From contig NC_037254.1 in NCBI RefSeq assembly GCF_000002425.4, positions 19,028,880-19,092,879 on the forward strand: a DNA stretch of 64,000 nt. The letters are read 5' to 3'. This document shows positions 49,550 to 63,912 of this stretch, piece by piece; the first letter of the stretch is position 1, and each line of letters opens with the position of its first letter. Source of the stretch: Physcomitrium patens (Eukaryota; Streptophyta; Bryopsida; Funariales; Funariaceae). The notes under the pieces are model-generated. The model worked only from the letters and a program-made list of their open reading frames with translations, searched no databases and had not been told where the DNA came from. Position numbers and translations under genes: made by a program.

Positions 49550-52450
49550 AGTATTAACTTCAATGGTATCTTCTCCAAAAACTTTAGCTCTTATATTACC
49601 TTAATCCTCCTAATTTTTTCTTCTAAATTTGTATTTTCTATTGACCTCTTGAATTTGAAGGCAACAAATCATCTACCACAAGAATTAGAACTCCAATCAT
49701 ATCTTGATTTTAATATGATTATTTTTAATTTTTTCAAAACAAGATATTATTATTTCTTTAAAAATAAAATTGTAATTTTTTAACTTATAAGCAATGAAGA
49801 AGAGCCTTTTGAATTTGAACTATTAAACTATGAAAGCATTATACCATCTTTTATTAAATTATAGTTTTTATTTTTTTATTTTATTTTTTTAAAATTCCAA
49901 ATATTAAGATTTAAAGGTATATAGAATTTAAAAATTTTAATCTTTTTCTAAGGTTATAAATAATTTATTATTATAATTAAAAGAACTAAAAAAATAGCTA
50001 TTTATAAAATTAATAAAATATTGGCATGACTTTGTTTATAAATAAATAAAAAAGTTTTGATTAGATGAATCTATAAGATCCTTTAAACTCATATTTTAAG
50101 ATCTAATGGTGGTGGTGGTTATATCTCTATCCTTAAATTCAAAAGAACTCAAACTAAGAACAATGGCTCTTATGGATCAAGGCATCAAAATCCAAGAATA
50201 ACATTGATAATCATTGAATGAACTCTAAAAATTATTATTCTTAAAAAAACTAATTTTATTATCGTATTTTTTATTTTATTTTATTTTATTTTTTGATATT
50301 GATTAGGTTGGTCAAACTCTTCATTAGTACTATATTTATTGTGGTTTTGATGTTTTGTTGTGGTTTTGATATAAATCAATCCAAAAATTAATGATCTTAA
50401 ATTATTTTCTTACATCTAACAAAAGACACTTGACCAATGTTATGAATTGGTTATAATAATCATATGCTTCTTCTTTGCCTCTCCACTTAAAAGAATTGAG
50501 TTTTTGATAAACAATCTAATTAGTACTCCATTCCTTGTACCTTCTTTTGTAATTAGTCTTTACATCCATTCAAAAGAAGTAGCCATTACTTTCTAAGAAT
50601 TTTTTATACTAATAGTATTGAGCCAAATAAATTGATAATTACTTGCTCATCAACTTCTTTCTTATTCCAAAAATTATTTTCAAACTAGCAAATATGAGCA
50701 TCTAGATTAGTTTCTATTTTATACTTTATATATGGCTGTGGTTTCTTTTGTACCTTATGTATTAGTGCAACAACTAGTGGTACAACTCACCAAACAATTG
50801 TAGAACTATTAGTTGTACTTTAGCAGTTATTGCTATACCTACTATAGAATAATTGTTGTTTCTAGTTATAAATAATATTTTCATATTTGCTGATAATATA
50901 GATTGGAATTCAACTCTGTCATTGGCTCCTATTAGCATTCTTGGCCTTTGAAAATCCAATCCATGCTAATAGAACTCTTCTTTCAACTTTAATATTTCCA
51001 TTTGGCAAGTATATTAGCTTAGGTATATATAATTTATATTTAATTTCAATTAAAAGATCTACATAGAATATTAAAATTTCTTTTTTTTCATCAAAAACTT
51101 ATTTATGGCCTTTGGATATGGACCTAACTACTTCCTAATTTCCATGAAGTAAAAACTATAGAAATTAGGATCTTAATATTTCTTTTCTATCCATGGGAAT
51201 GATTTTCTATTCTTTAACTTCTATTGATTTAAGCCAGATCCATAAATTGGTTTTATGCAAAGCATCTAATCTTTGGAATTTTTCTCTCAACACCTCATAC
51301 AACCAAAATATAATAGCTTAATATTAGATATCCTATCTTTTAACCTCTTATTTTGCTCTTCTAATCTTTAAGCTTCTTATTACAAGTACATAGCTTCTTG
51401 GCGTAGGATTTCTTGTTGTAGGACCTCTTATCTTTTAACTTCATATTTTACATCTTTTCTTCTTTGATTCATATGTTAGGTTCTAAGAGTCTTGTGCTTC
51501 TATCTTTCTTAGACTTTTTCTTCTAGTCTCTTAGTCTTCTGCCATAATTTCATAGCCTTGTTTAACTTTAAATTGTTTCTATGTTTTTCCTCTTAAGACT
51601 TTATACTTTTTTTAAAGTATGTTACTTACTTCAACTCTTCTATTTGTCTCATATATAAGTCATACATAGCTTGCTAGTTTACTTTGTCTTTTTATGTTTG
51701 TCTTTTTGTACATTTTTCTAGGATTGAATCCTTCAAGCTGCCTTTAGTTTTTCTCTTCTTCATCAAATTTTGCTCTTTAAAACTAGTCATAAATAAATTA
51801 TATCTTTTATTTTTTTTAGATTCAATGGTATATAATTTCTATTTTTAGATATAATAGGAGATAAAAATAATTCTATTGATATTATATCCTCTATCTTAAT
51901 CTATTCTTATTTCTTCTTTATAATTTTTATCATCTCTACAAAATCACTAGAAGTTAGTTCTCTTGATTGAAAAATATTTGCTCTTCTTTAATCTCTAATG
52001 TTTCAATTTTAGTATGCATCAAAGATTGTGATCAATCCTATATTAAGATGTTAATACTACTAAGTAATTCTATCTATTAGTCTTGGAAATTTCCTCTTTT
52101 TTATCCTTAGTAAATATATTAGGCCTTCATATTATTTTACATCTTCATGATCTTCTTAATTATTAAAACTAAGACCATAATTATCCATTATTGATCTGGT
52201 CTTTTTAATGTTTGTATCCTAATTATTTCATCTATGTCCAATTCTTGATAATCATTATCCATTATAAAGTAATTATTATTTTTTCTTCATAGTATCTTTT
52301 AATAGTATTTTGTCGACATACCTTACTATATTAGTAACTCAAGTTAGCTATTTTAAGTGGTCTCCTGAGTGGATGTTGTAGATTCCTTATATTCCAACAT
52401 TTTTCTAGCCTATTATATATTAGTCTTTTTTATTCCTACTAAGCAAATAT
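49550..52450 (-). mobile_element. gypsy-like remains, minus strand, very old
   Basis: On the minus strand, 50400-50490 reads like a gag core (FKWRGKEEAYDYYNQFITLV), and 51300-51800 gives heptad-like Glu/Lys/Leu-rich sequence as in gag N-termini; 50130-50220 may be the protease/reverse transcriptase border. Everything is AT-shifted with many breaks. The family is uncertain and the borders are rough. Confidence 0.35.
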
Positions 52451-52559
52451 ATCAATTTTTTTACTGTAATCTAGTTCTTTTCTAATTTATTATTAGTTAT
52501 TATTTATACTAAGATTGTTTTATTACCTTTAGGTTTTCTAAGTTCATATTTATAGCTCA

Positions 52560-54290
52560 AAATTCTTATTAGATTATGGTACAATTCAACTTTATTAGTC
52601 TTTTCATAGAAGTAATTTGAGTCCTTAAAGTTATGTTTTTTTAACTTTGTAGTGAATCTACTATAGTTTTAGTATTTTTTGGTTTAATTTTTATTATTTT
52701 ATGTAAATATTATGATTTTTTGATAATATTTATTGCTATCATAGATTATTAAAGATTATTATATTAAATAAAAGAATTTAATTTATATCAAGGTTTTAAG
52801 TAATCATTTTTTAAGATATTAAAGATAAACATAAAATTGTCTTCGGATTTTTGTTCTCAAGCTATAGACAAAAAAATTTGATGAATTAAGTATTGGTGTA
52901 ATATTTAAGATGTACTATCAACTACCATCAAGATGATTATACAATTCTTTTTTCATTGAAAAAGTTCCTTCAATGAAAAGTATTTTTCTACTTGACATAC
53001 ACATTTATATGCTAATTATGATTTTTATCTATAACTTGATACTTTTAACTTCTCAAAATTTGATGATCATGGAAAAAAAAAATTAACAAATTATTTATCA
53101 AAGTAATATGCAATAATAAAGATACTATTAAATAAAGCTCAGTAACAACAAAAGATCAATGAAAATGTCTATTGCAAGAAACAACCTGAATTCCATGTTG
53201 ATGATGAGGTATGATTATTTTCTTTGTAATATAAAGACTATTTGTTCTTATGATGAGTTGAATTATTATAGATCATGCCTATTTTTTATTTTTAAAGAAA
53301 TCAATCTTGCTGCATATTAATTACATCTACCAAAGTCTATAAAGATCCATCTTATATTCCATATATTCATTCTTTAGTTGTATAAGACAATGGATGTTTT
53401 TGGAAGAAGATAAATGCCACTTCTTCCTGTATAAGAGGACAATAATTAAGAATTGGAGGCTAAAAAAGTCTTGGACTCAAGGCAATACCAAAATAGGTTA
53501 AAAATATCTTATATAGTAGCACAAATATGATATTAGTGAACTCATATATGAGCTATAAAGGAATCTTACATATGTGACAAAGAAGGTTGATGTTTTTCAT
53601 CAATAATATCCATCAAAACAAAGATAAAGAGTATAAAAATTCTTTTGTGAAAAAAAAAATCAATAAAAAAGTTATTTTATCTTCTATTTTTATTTGTAGT
53701 TTTTGTGTATTTATCATGCTAAGATAAAGAAACAACAATTGCCAAATTTAATATAAGATCTATTATCTTTGGAGTTATTAGATGATGCATTGAGATTTTT
53801 ATAACCTTCATGACAACGTAATCGATATTAAGACCTCCAAGTACAACATGTTCTTCCTTCAATAAATGACAAGATATAATGTATTTAGTATCATGACCTC
53901 AAAAGAAACTTTCGATGTGTAATGATATTAATGGAAATATGGACCATTCTTAATAGTGTTTTAAATGTTTAATTTGGATAAAGTTACAAAGACTTTGATA
54001 ATGATTAAATATTAGATTAGCCTTTAAATTTAATATAAAATACTATTAATAGCTATTAAGTCTCAACTACCTTTAAAAAAAATAAAGAATAAAGAACGTG
54101 ATAAGTATAATGTATTGTGTCTTGAAATTTCTTAATATGTGATTATTTCTTCTTAAATAACTTATTTTTGAAGGTAGTGCAAAGATAATTTTATGAACAT
54201 ACATATTTATCTAGATTTAGTAGAATCTAATAGAAGTAAATAGCAATAAGTAATTACATAATATCTTATAGGTTGATCATCAAATGACTT
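52560..54290 (+). mobile_element. chromovirus copy, old, 3' end, plus strand
   Basis: It aligns with integrase core (52720-53000, compare 36380-36680), integrase tail (53080-53400), chromodomain (about 53430-53640), the extra reading frame (about 53730-54150, compare 43649-44071), a decayed polypurine tract, and the start of a 3' LTR at about 54178. Many breaks. It shows that the extra 3' frame is an old part of the family. Confidence 0.75.
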
Positions 54291-55534
54291 CATTTAGGCA
54301 AATAATTACATTATATAGGATTTTTTTTAATTATAAAAGTTTTTGGCATTAGATTAATTTTTTTTAATATAATCCAAATACTTTATAAAAGAATAGAAGT
54401 CATAAAAAATATCAATAGTACACCATCAAACAAAACATCCATAAATTTAGAAGGATATTTTTAAATTTTCTACTTACACCTAATAGCAAGAAAAATTCTA
54501 AAATTTAATTCAAAAAGCTCAATCTTTGAAGAAAATACTAAAAGCCTTAATTTACTTTAAGATGCCAACTAATTGATTAACATCAAATATGAACATGATT
54601 CTATCATATTATTTAAAAATAAAAAATCTAATACTGATTTAATTATTAAATAATAATATGAAAAATAATATATCTAATATATAATATAAATTTATAAATA
54701 ATCATAAATTTTTATATTATCTTAGATCTAAAAATAGATTAGTAAATTTTTTCTACAATAAGGTATTCAAAATAACCAAAATATCTATAGTTTCTTAAAT
54801 AGTTATAAGAGAGGTTTAATCTTGATAAAATAAGTAAATCAATTTGAACACCTTTTGGCAATGACTTCAAGTTTGAAATCATAATTAATTATTTTACTCA
54901 CAAGGTCCAATTAATTTTTTTATAATATAATTAATATTTACAAAAAAATTAATTGTTTCAATATCGCTTGGATAATTGTGTATTATTAAATAGATTAAAA
55001 TAAATGTCAGACAAAAATATTATTGCAAAAAATACTAGTTAATACATGGTGTATAAAAACATACAAAGGAATAAATAGTAATTATTCTTCTTATTTTCTA
55101 CTTCTACAAAAATAATATTTTATTATTTTTAAGAATGTCTTTTAACTTTATCAATTTCTAAAAATATAAAAATAGCTTATTATACAAATTAAGTAAATTT
55201 TAGATAAGTTAAAAATCTTAATCAACCATAACTTTGCATTAAATAATATTTGAGGAATCTATACTCTAATTTTAAAATATAAAGACACTATGGATGTTTC
55301 TTATTGAGTTTTGATATGAAATAGATCCAACAAGCTATTATTAAGTATCTTGGACATTACTATCAGATGAACAAAATTTCTCTTGTTAAAGCTTGTCTAT
55401 TCTCTATTAATTCTAATCCTTAAAAACTAAAATTCACTTAAAAACGATCAAATTGTTTTAATGGAAATAGAATAATTATATATGTATAATTATATATATA
55501 TATGTGTGTGTGTGAATCTTTTTATTTTAATGAC

Positions 55535-55575
<41 letters not shown>

Positions 55576-55704
55576 TTTTATAATTTAAATTATAATTTCT
55601 TTTTAAATAATATTTTTATCTAAAAAAATGTATGATTAATCTTTAAATCATATAATAATCTTTTAAAAAGGTGCTATAATTTAATTTTATAAATTAATAA
55701 TTAG

Positions 55705-55738
<34 letters not shown>

Positions 55739-57540
55739 TAAAATTATAAAAACAAAAAAAATCAAAAAACCAAAATCTATTTCAAAATATAAACCTTTGT
55801 TTTGTTTTAACACTGGTTATACAGTTTTCAAAAAAACACCCTTTCAATTTAAGGATTTTCTAATGCTTAATAATCTAACACATGAAAAAGTCTCAAGCTA
55901 AGAAAATTAAATTGATGAAAAATGATTGTACAAATTTCTTCTCAAGAAATTAAATATCAAATTTAATTTTCAAAATAATACCATTTAGTGTAATAATTTA
56001 AATTTTTATTAATTTAATTTTATATTTTATAAATTAAATATATTTTAGTTAAAATAATTTCACATATTTAATTAATATTCAGATGATTTTAGCTAAATAA
56101 TTATTTTTTATTTTTTATTTTTTATATGTATTTATATTATATATATATATTTATGCATATCTTTATTTTTATTTTTTGAATTTTTAAATAGATAACAGTA
56201 AAATTAATCAAAGCAACTACTTAAATTTTAAAACACAATTGGATTTAGAGTTTGGGATTTGATAAAAATAAAAATAATTTTAAAAACTACTTAAATAGAG
56301 TAAAAATTATATACATTTAATACTAGTTAAGATAAATAGTGTCAATGTGTAATAGTGGTCTTTATTAAATTGTTCCAATTAGATGGTATAGTATAAATAA
56401 GGTGCCTAAAGAAGTTCAGTGAGAAAAAGAATGAAAGTGCTTTCACTTTCCACTATGCCACTAATTTTGTGACCTCTTTCCTATCAAATAGCTGTATCCT
56501 ATGCCCTACTTTTTTTAATTTAATAAATCATATCTTGTTTAAAAATTAACTTTAAGAAATAATGATACCTTCAAATTGCATCAATTCTCTTGTCAATAGC
56601 TAATAATTTATCTTCCAAATTTGGATGATCTTGATTATTAAGGCAATGAAACACTCTTTATTTTAACTTCTTTAAAAGATACTATGCATGTTAAAGTAAT
56701 CTATCCTTTATAAATTTGATAATTCTTGACTTACATAGAAGCTAAATTTAAGAGTTTTTTCTCACAAAATTTTGCCTCAAATTCTCATTTTTTAAGATAA
56801 AGTTTTAGAGATATTATTGGGATTTTCTAATTTTGAACTACCTAATGAGAAGAGTAGACCACAAAGAAAAAAAGAGATATAGAGAAGAAAGAAGAGTTAT
56901 GAGAAAAAAAAATCCATGAAAATGAGAGGGTTGAAAATGATGTGAGAACTAAACCTTGGACTTTGGATGGTGCTTTTGCAGATCCTCCATCTAAGATCTA
57001 TTGTTTTATACACCTATTCTTGACATAACCTCAAATAGATATTGTTGTTTCTTTGACACTTCAAAATCAAGAATTTTTTGCTCACAAATAATCTAATTTA
57101 TATAAATTTAATATCAATTTATATTTTTCATTCTAATAACTAAACATCAAGGATTTCTTCTTTAAAAGTACACAATTTTGTTTATGAATGCAATAGATTA
57201 ATTTTTACTAAAATTTAGTAATAATTGGCTAATGAGTAATTTAATTTTTTTTAAAACTTCATTTAAAATCCAAAATTATTAAGAAATTTTATAAAGATAA
57301 TAAACTTTGGTCTATTCTCTTCCTAAGTTGAGTATGAATCTTAGATCCTTGGCATAATTATTGGTGTAAAGAATTGATGTTTCCGAATCTTCTAAAATAT
57401 ATATATTTTATTTTTAATTGACTACAATCAATTTTCTTTTATTCTATAAAGAATTAAGTAATTCAACTAACATATTATTAATATGTTATTAATGCTATAA
57501 GAATTTTAGCTTGCCACGATTATTAGATTTTTAATATTAT
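54291..57540. other. AT-rich intergenic DNA, no gene seen
   Basis: No coding domain recognised. It contains a (TA)n run at about 55541-55573 and a poly-A run at about 55704-55733. Near 56390-56455 a TATAAATA box precedes an inverted repeat GAAAGTG/CACTTTC, an arrangement like an LTR promoter, without an identified partner. Confidence 0.5.
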
Positions 57541-60030
57541 CAAAATAATATTAGACAAAATAAATCTTCCAAACATCTAAAGTCACCCCAAACAACTTTA
57601 GATTCCTCGTCATTGTGGTACAAGGGCCAAGTGAATGCAGAAGCACAAAACGTGAACCACTCCAAGTGTTGCGCAATGTTGAGGTTGAAGGTAATGAGGA
57701 TGAGTTACGATCAAGTTGGAGATATACAGCACCCATTTGGGTGAGAAGGGGGAGATAGAGAGAGGTGCACATGATATAGAACAATTGATGTTGGTGCACG
57801 AAATGTACATCGGACAGTTGGAAATAGGAGTGATTGAGGGAATAATAGGCGTTATGCATTCATCCACTGTACGTGGAGTTTCCATCCATTAGGAGCAGGA
57901 TGGATATCCGGAAGGCTGTGTCGCGATAGTAGATGTGGAGGGGGGCTACGTAAAAATGAAAGAAAGAAAGGGAGGAAGGTGAAGGAGGCAGGGAAAGACG
58001 GCAGGGCGCTGAGGCCAGAGCAAGGTCGTCGCTCACTCGCTGGGGAGAAGAAGAAAGAGCACAGGCGAACGGGTAACAACCAGGGCACGGGGGAACCTAC
58101 CTGCGAGAAGAGAGGAGTCTCGCCGGAATACTAACATTAATATTATTAATAATATATTATTATTAGTTTTATTCCGCCTCCTCTTCCTCCTCATTCCTTT
58201 CAACAGCATTATTTTCAGCAGCAGCAGCGGCGGCAGAAGGGGAGAGAAAAAGAGCTGTGGCACTCCATTTCTACACACCACTATTGCGACCCCCTCCCCC
58301 TCTCCTCGTCCCTGCCTGATCCCTCGTCTCTGTCGACGTCGTCGGCTCCCTCTCTTCCCCCTCCTCCTTCACTAACATCTCCTCCTCGTGCATCATTCCT
58401 GGATAATACTGCTCATCTTAGTATAGCACCGTCCTCGCTGCTTAGGTTACATTCTCCTTCCGCTTGTTCCCCTCGATCCACTTGCTCTTCCAAAGTTCCT
58501 CCTGCTACTCCGGTCCCCTCAGCTCCTGCCCCCGCAAGCACCGACATCCCTGCTTTGGTTGTGTTTACCGCTGTTGCTTCGTAGTAGTGGCCGTCACCAC
58601 CGCCGCGGTCATGGCGCCCTCTCAACCCCCGTCCGGTTTGTGCCCCTCCCACTGCACCTTACAACCCCGCTTTTCCAGGATCTCATTTGTCTCTATCCAA
58701 ATGCTTCCGGATCCACTTACACTGACGCCTGTCCTTTTACGTGTGGTTTTTTCACAGGTTCGCTGAGATTAGTGCTGTCATGAGGTATATCTATACATGT
58801 TTTTGTTGCTGCCCGTCCTCTGGATCTCTGCTTTCACCCAGTAGCATTCAATTTGTGTTTTAGGGTTGACGGTTTCAATTGAGGAATTGGATACTTGTGC
58901 TTGAATGAACCCTCAGGTCGACGCCATGTTTTTTTGACTTCTAAGGAGGGCTGTCGCAGTTCGTAACTGGGTGCTGTAGACGCCACTTCGGTGGGACCTG
59001 CTTGTACTGGTGAGCTGCTATATCTCCCGGCAGTTTTATTTCCATCGCAACTGCCTGATTATTCCGAGTTAAAAACTCTTTAATTGATAGGATGCGAGGT
59101 GAAAGTAGAGGATTCACGAACGCTGCTTCAGTTCGGATCATGGTTTTGAAAAATAGCCATTTCCCAAGCGGCTATCAAATGTGTCTTTCACCTACATTTT
59201 AGTTCTCGTCCCGACAGGCCGTATTTTAAATCACGTTTAAATGTATTCTACCTGAATCAAGTCGGACAAAGGATATTCTTCTTCAAGAAAGCATGGATTT
59301 CTTATCTGTTTATAGGAAATTTGATTTTTTGGTGCATTATGACTAGAGTTGAGCATATGCCCGGATTATTCCTTAATTGCTGTCGACTATCTATCGATTG
59401 CAGCAGCTGATAATCTGTAGCGTGTACAGCTGTATTTCTGTTCGTAATGACCTCTTTGTGGATAGAGTAATCCGCGCAGAGTCCCAAGTTCCGGGACTCA
59501 GTTGGATCTGTGAAGTATTTCAAGTGCATGGGACTCACTAACTTGCGACGATCGCTGCAGGCCCAGTTTTAGAGCGTTGATTCATCACCGAAATCAAGTC
59601 GTGGCTAGATTTATACTATCGTTTTGATTGAAATTTATGGTATGTAAATATTCTCGACCAGTCATATGCCATCCCCACTCCCTGTTTGTCTTGCTAGATG
59701 TGTTTCTTACATGCATGCGTTCAAGTTTTACATCCGTGACATTGGAAACCCTTCTCGTATGTTCACACGATTAGCAATTACCATGTAAGTGTTAAGGATT
59801 TATTCTACTACAGTCTAGGTCTACATTTGCAATACTAATTGTGGAAGATTTGCTTGTAGTATTTGAAAGCAACAAAGCTGCATCTGTGAACTCTATTTTT
59901 ATATCTGAGGTTCTTAAATTTAAACGATTATAGTATTCATGAGGAACGGGAACAGCTTCGAGAGTGCCGACATTGTGAATTACCAAGTTGTGACAAAATT
60001 TTGCAGTTGTTTTTGCAGCATCTTGGCAAA
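57541..60030 (+). promoter_or_regulatory. promoter and 5' leader region of the ArfGAP gene
   Basis: GC content rises at about 57600, marking the second gene island. A C/T-rich block (58280-58560, runs like CCCTCCCCCTCTCC) is probably the transcribed leader. A TTTTTGCAG at 60009-60017 just before the coding start looks like an acceptor, so a leader intron of 1 kb or more is likely. Open stretches on the minus strand at 57551-58281 are low-complexity or lack any domain and are not called. The transcription start cannot be fixed. Confidence 0.45.
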
Positions 60031-63000
60031 ATGAATAGCAGGGTGAGAGAGGATGAGAAACATGAGATGATTATTAGGAAGTTGCTGAAGAACACCGAAA
60101 ATAAACGATGCATCAATTGCAACAGCCTGGTCAGTTTCGCCGGCCCTTCGGTCAAAATTTGCATTCAATTGCATAGCAAGTAGGTCTCGTTGTATTTAGT
60201 AATGCCTTTTTAGTGAATTTTGAGAATCTTACTAGTTCACCAATCAAATCTGCAGTATAATTTTTCCCATGCTCTTGTGGAGATATTAAGTGTCCTGAGC
60301 CCTCTGTTATCTGCCATTTGTTCATTTGTAATTTATTGTTGTCCAATGTTGGATTCTAGACTATTTTTTACTTCATTTCATGAAATTTCTTTGTAGTCGT
60401 ATGATCACTATGGTACAATTTATATCGTTCTGTTGATCTTTTGACAGGGTCCCCAATATGTATGTACGAATTTCTCTATTTTCGTATGCACGTACTGCAG
60501 CGGAGCACAGTGAGTGCCATTGGCTTTTTTGGTGTCTGTCTTCAGCATATTAGTATTTGGGAAGATCCCCGAAGGTCTTATTGTAGTTCTGTTGTAGCCC
60601 ATGACATGAACACCATTGGGCTGATCTATTATATCCTTCGCCTGTGAATGTCCAGTAGGTTTTGGTGCAAGCCTCTCCATTTCTAATTATGCGCCCATAT
60701 TGGCACCTAAGTCGGGCATATTGTCAGCAATTTTTAGAGTTGTAACCCAAAATTGATAAGAATAACTGCAGAGTTCTAGTACTGCCACATAGTTGCTGAG
60801 TTGTACTTTTTGACGATTCGTTAAATTAAGTTTTGGATATTATTTACTAAATGTATGTTCCTTTATCAAATCGGTTTTTGTAGTCGCGAGTTCTCTCACC
60901 GAATCAAGTCGATTTCTATGGCGAAATTCACTCCTGCAGAAGTTGCTAATCTACAATCTGGAGGCAATGGGGTACATAGCTCTGCACATCTGGGCGAGGA
61001 ATTTGTGTTCAATTTGCTTCAGTTGTTGTAGGCAGCCGCTGTGCTCTCTTCTGGTTGATGATTAAAAACTTGGGCTTTTACTGTCTAGTGAGTATGTGTG
61101 AGAAGGAAGTTGCGACAGCTGCCCGTGCATTTCAGTAGCCTTAATACATTTAAACTCATTCAAATATCTTTTTTGCAGCGAGCTCGAGAGATTTATTTCA
61201 AGGAGTTGGATCTTGTGCGTAACCCACTTCCTGATAGTAGGTAGGTCTTCGACATCAATGAACATTCTTGCCCGGTGCATCATCATGCATTTAACACTTG
61301 CGATGGGCTAAATCATTTTGTCTGGAATGCAGTGATCCTATAAAACTACGTAATTTCATCAACCATGTTTATGTTGAAAGACGATTTACTGGAGAGAGAC
61401 CAACACCTACGAAAAATCAAGAAGTAAGTGTTGTTACTGCATAATGACTTTTGGGTGTAATGCTATGAGAATTAAACTGTGAAAGAGAATTCTGTGATTT
61501 TGTCCTTGTGGGGCCGAATATATCGGCAATCTCGATTGCTTGACATTGTGGTTCATCGGTCTCATCGGAGAGTCATCAAGAATTTATTTTGAAGTCTTCA
61601 TTCATCAATTTTGTGTAATTTGCACACCAGATAACAATGATGTCGTGGTCGATTGCACTTTTCAATGTGTTTACTAAAGTTTATTTCCTATGACGTATGA
61701 TCATGCCACCAGATACGTGACATTATCTGCGTATCGTTTGATTTTACTTCTCCATCTAATCCTTTGGGTGATGATGGTATATGCTCATTTGGAAATTTCT
61801 ATTTTCTTAATTCCTTTCTCAATGACTTTGTCATGTCCTCATCTTTTGTTTATATTTTGTTGTTTACGCTGTTCAGGGTGGTCGAGATGATTTTGAATCT
61901 CGGCGTCCTGACGTGCGAAAACCTGGTTTTCAGAGTCCTTCAAGAGTAGATCAAAGTCATGACAGACGCAATAGTGACCGGGCGCGCAAGTCTGATGTCG
62001 GGGGGTACTTGAATGAAAAACGCAGTCCTAATAGATTTGAACCAGATAGGCCGCCTCGTAAGAGCTACGATGACCGTGAAGGGCGGCGTGATGAGAAAGT
62101 AATTTCTGAAGCCAGCCGTGAAAGAGCAAAGCCCCCTGTTCGGCCCTTCACTTTCCGAAACTCTGAAGACGATGGTCCGCCTATTCGATCTGTGAAGGAA
62201 ATCCTTGGAGATGATGTCCCATCTTTGCGTGTTGATGTGAATGGCCGTTCACTTCCGGGAACGATACCTCCCCCGGTGAGAATATGAGACGATGTTATTT
62301 ACTATCCCATGTCATTGTTTGACTTTTTTCCTTCATGCGTATTATCGTTTGAAGCTCATCAGTTGCAGATTTTAAAATGTTAACTACAATGTCACATCGT
62401 AATAATCACCAGCTTCGTCTCCTTTATTTCTTTTGTTTATTGATTCTTTAGCATCGTCATCATAAGTTCATTTTTGTGTAATTAAGTACATTGAGATTTT
62501 AGTACCTGATCATCTGTACTTGACTAAAACTGAACTAGTAGTATCATGAAAGGAATTTATAGAGCGTGATTGTTCGCCTATGTTACCTGGAAATGGATCG
62601 TGCACATGCCTCACACCTCCCACTTTTTTCTTGTAGGTTGGATTGGCAAATCATGCACGATCACAGAGCCTCAATCATTTGGCTAATGGAGAATCGGCAG
62701 CTTCAGCTCCTGTTGTCAAGCGAACCAGTTCTGAGAGTATGATTAGTTTGATAGATTTTGGTGCAGACCCGGAGCCTGTTACGACATCTGCCCCCGTGAC
62801 AGATCCTTTTGCCCCCGCCCCTGTCTCCGCGAAAATCCCTGTGTCAGATCCTTTTGCACCCGCTCCTGTCTCCGCTAATACCCCTGTTGTAGATCTATTT
62901 GGGTCTGATCCTTTTGCAGTCGCTACGGCTGCTAAGCCGGTAGCTGATCCGTTTGCACCTGCCGCAGTTTTGAAGCAGTCTCCAGATCCTTTTGGGTTCG

Positions 63001-63912
63001 GAAGTCAAGGTGCTGGTGCTGAATCTGCGACATCCAGCTGGGCTACTTTTGGTTCGACTGGTAACCCGGCCCCTCCAGAGGGGTATCCCGGTGGATTTTT
63101 AGCAAACGCCTCAACCAACAACCCAACAACTCAGTTTTCTGGTGGAAACCTTTGGGATTCTAGTACCACTTTAGGTGGGAGTGGATGGTCAGCATTTGAC
63201 TTACACACGGGATCAGTCCCTGCATTGGTTCAAACCACAGCTCCTGCTCCAAGTTCAGTACCATCAAGCCAGGTTAGATGTATTCTCTAGCTCTTAAGAA
63301 TTATGTTGGAGGAGTCTGGCTGCGCCAGATTTGTCTCTCCTGGCTTTATGTCGTGTTTCTTCTTAACTATCTTGAATCCATTATGCTTTCATGTGATAAG
63401 CTTTGTCGAGTTTACTACTGTTTTAAGATGTTAGTTGTACTATGTTCCTCCCGTGTCAGTCTGTAATCTTCATGTCATTACTAACAATGAACTTGGTTGA
63501 AACCAGCAATTAAACATTTTCTCAACTGTTGGAGGTCTGACCACTGTCAATCAGACGGGGATGCAAATGAGTTATCCTCAACAACCAAGTCTTGTCGACA
63601 AGCTGGAATCAAAATCTTCTCCTTCCGGAAGGATACGTCGTGAATTACCTCAGGTAGAAAAAATGTTATTGATGTTATATTCCCTCTTGAAGATCCGGAT
63701 GAGGTTGAAGATAATTTCAGAGGTTACGCAGATAAGCCATAAGTTGTTCTGATAGTGGTTTCTGAATTGCTGGAGATAACTGACGCCAAATTTACATTGC
63801 TGGAAATCGTTTGTAGGACTTTTTTGCGCAACCCAATGTGTTCATTGATGCTCGCCAGGACGTTGCTTTTTCAATGGGAGTTGGACATGTTGGGGCACCT
63901 CAATTTCCTCAA
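60031..63912 (+). CDS. AGD14: ArfGAP of the AGD14 type with DPF motifs, 5' part of gene
   Basis: An Arf GTPase-activating protein, expected to switch off Arf GTPases in vesicle traffic. Nine coding exons with GT-AG borders join in frame: 60031-60129, 60448-60509, 60884-60971, 61179-61240, 61333-61423, 61877-62275, 62637-63272, 63507-63653, 63817-63912; the last ends at a donor site, so the gene continues beyond the window (at least 560 residues). The zinc finger is C27-X2-C30-X16-C47-X2-C50, followed by R55, the position of the family's catalytic arginine. It has the AGD14/AGFG-type text RCINCNSLGPQYVCTNFSIF and REFSHRIKSISMAKFTPAEV, not the Trp-Ala-Ser version of most ArfGAPs. GRAREIYFKEL and RNFINHVYVERRF close the domain near residue 125. 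Residues 135-267 are Arg/Asp/Ser-rich; 268-479 carry repeated DPFAP/DPFG motifs, known elsewhere to bind clathrin-adaptor appendages. RRELPQDFFAQP near 525-535 recalls a conserved motif of the family. Confidence 0.92.

Noticed and set aside
57551-58281. Several minus-strand open stretches left of the ArfGAP gene
   Set aside because: They overlap each other in different frames, contain Phe/Leu/Pro runs from C/T-rich DNA, and show no domain; a divergent gene is not supported.
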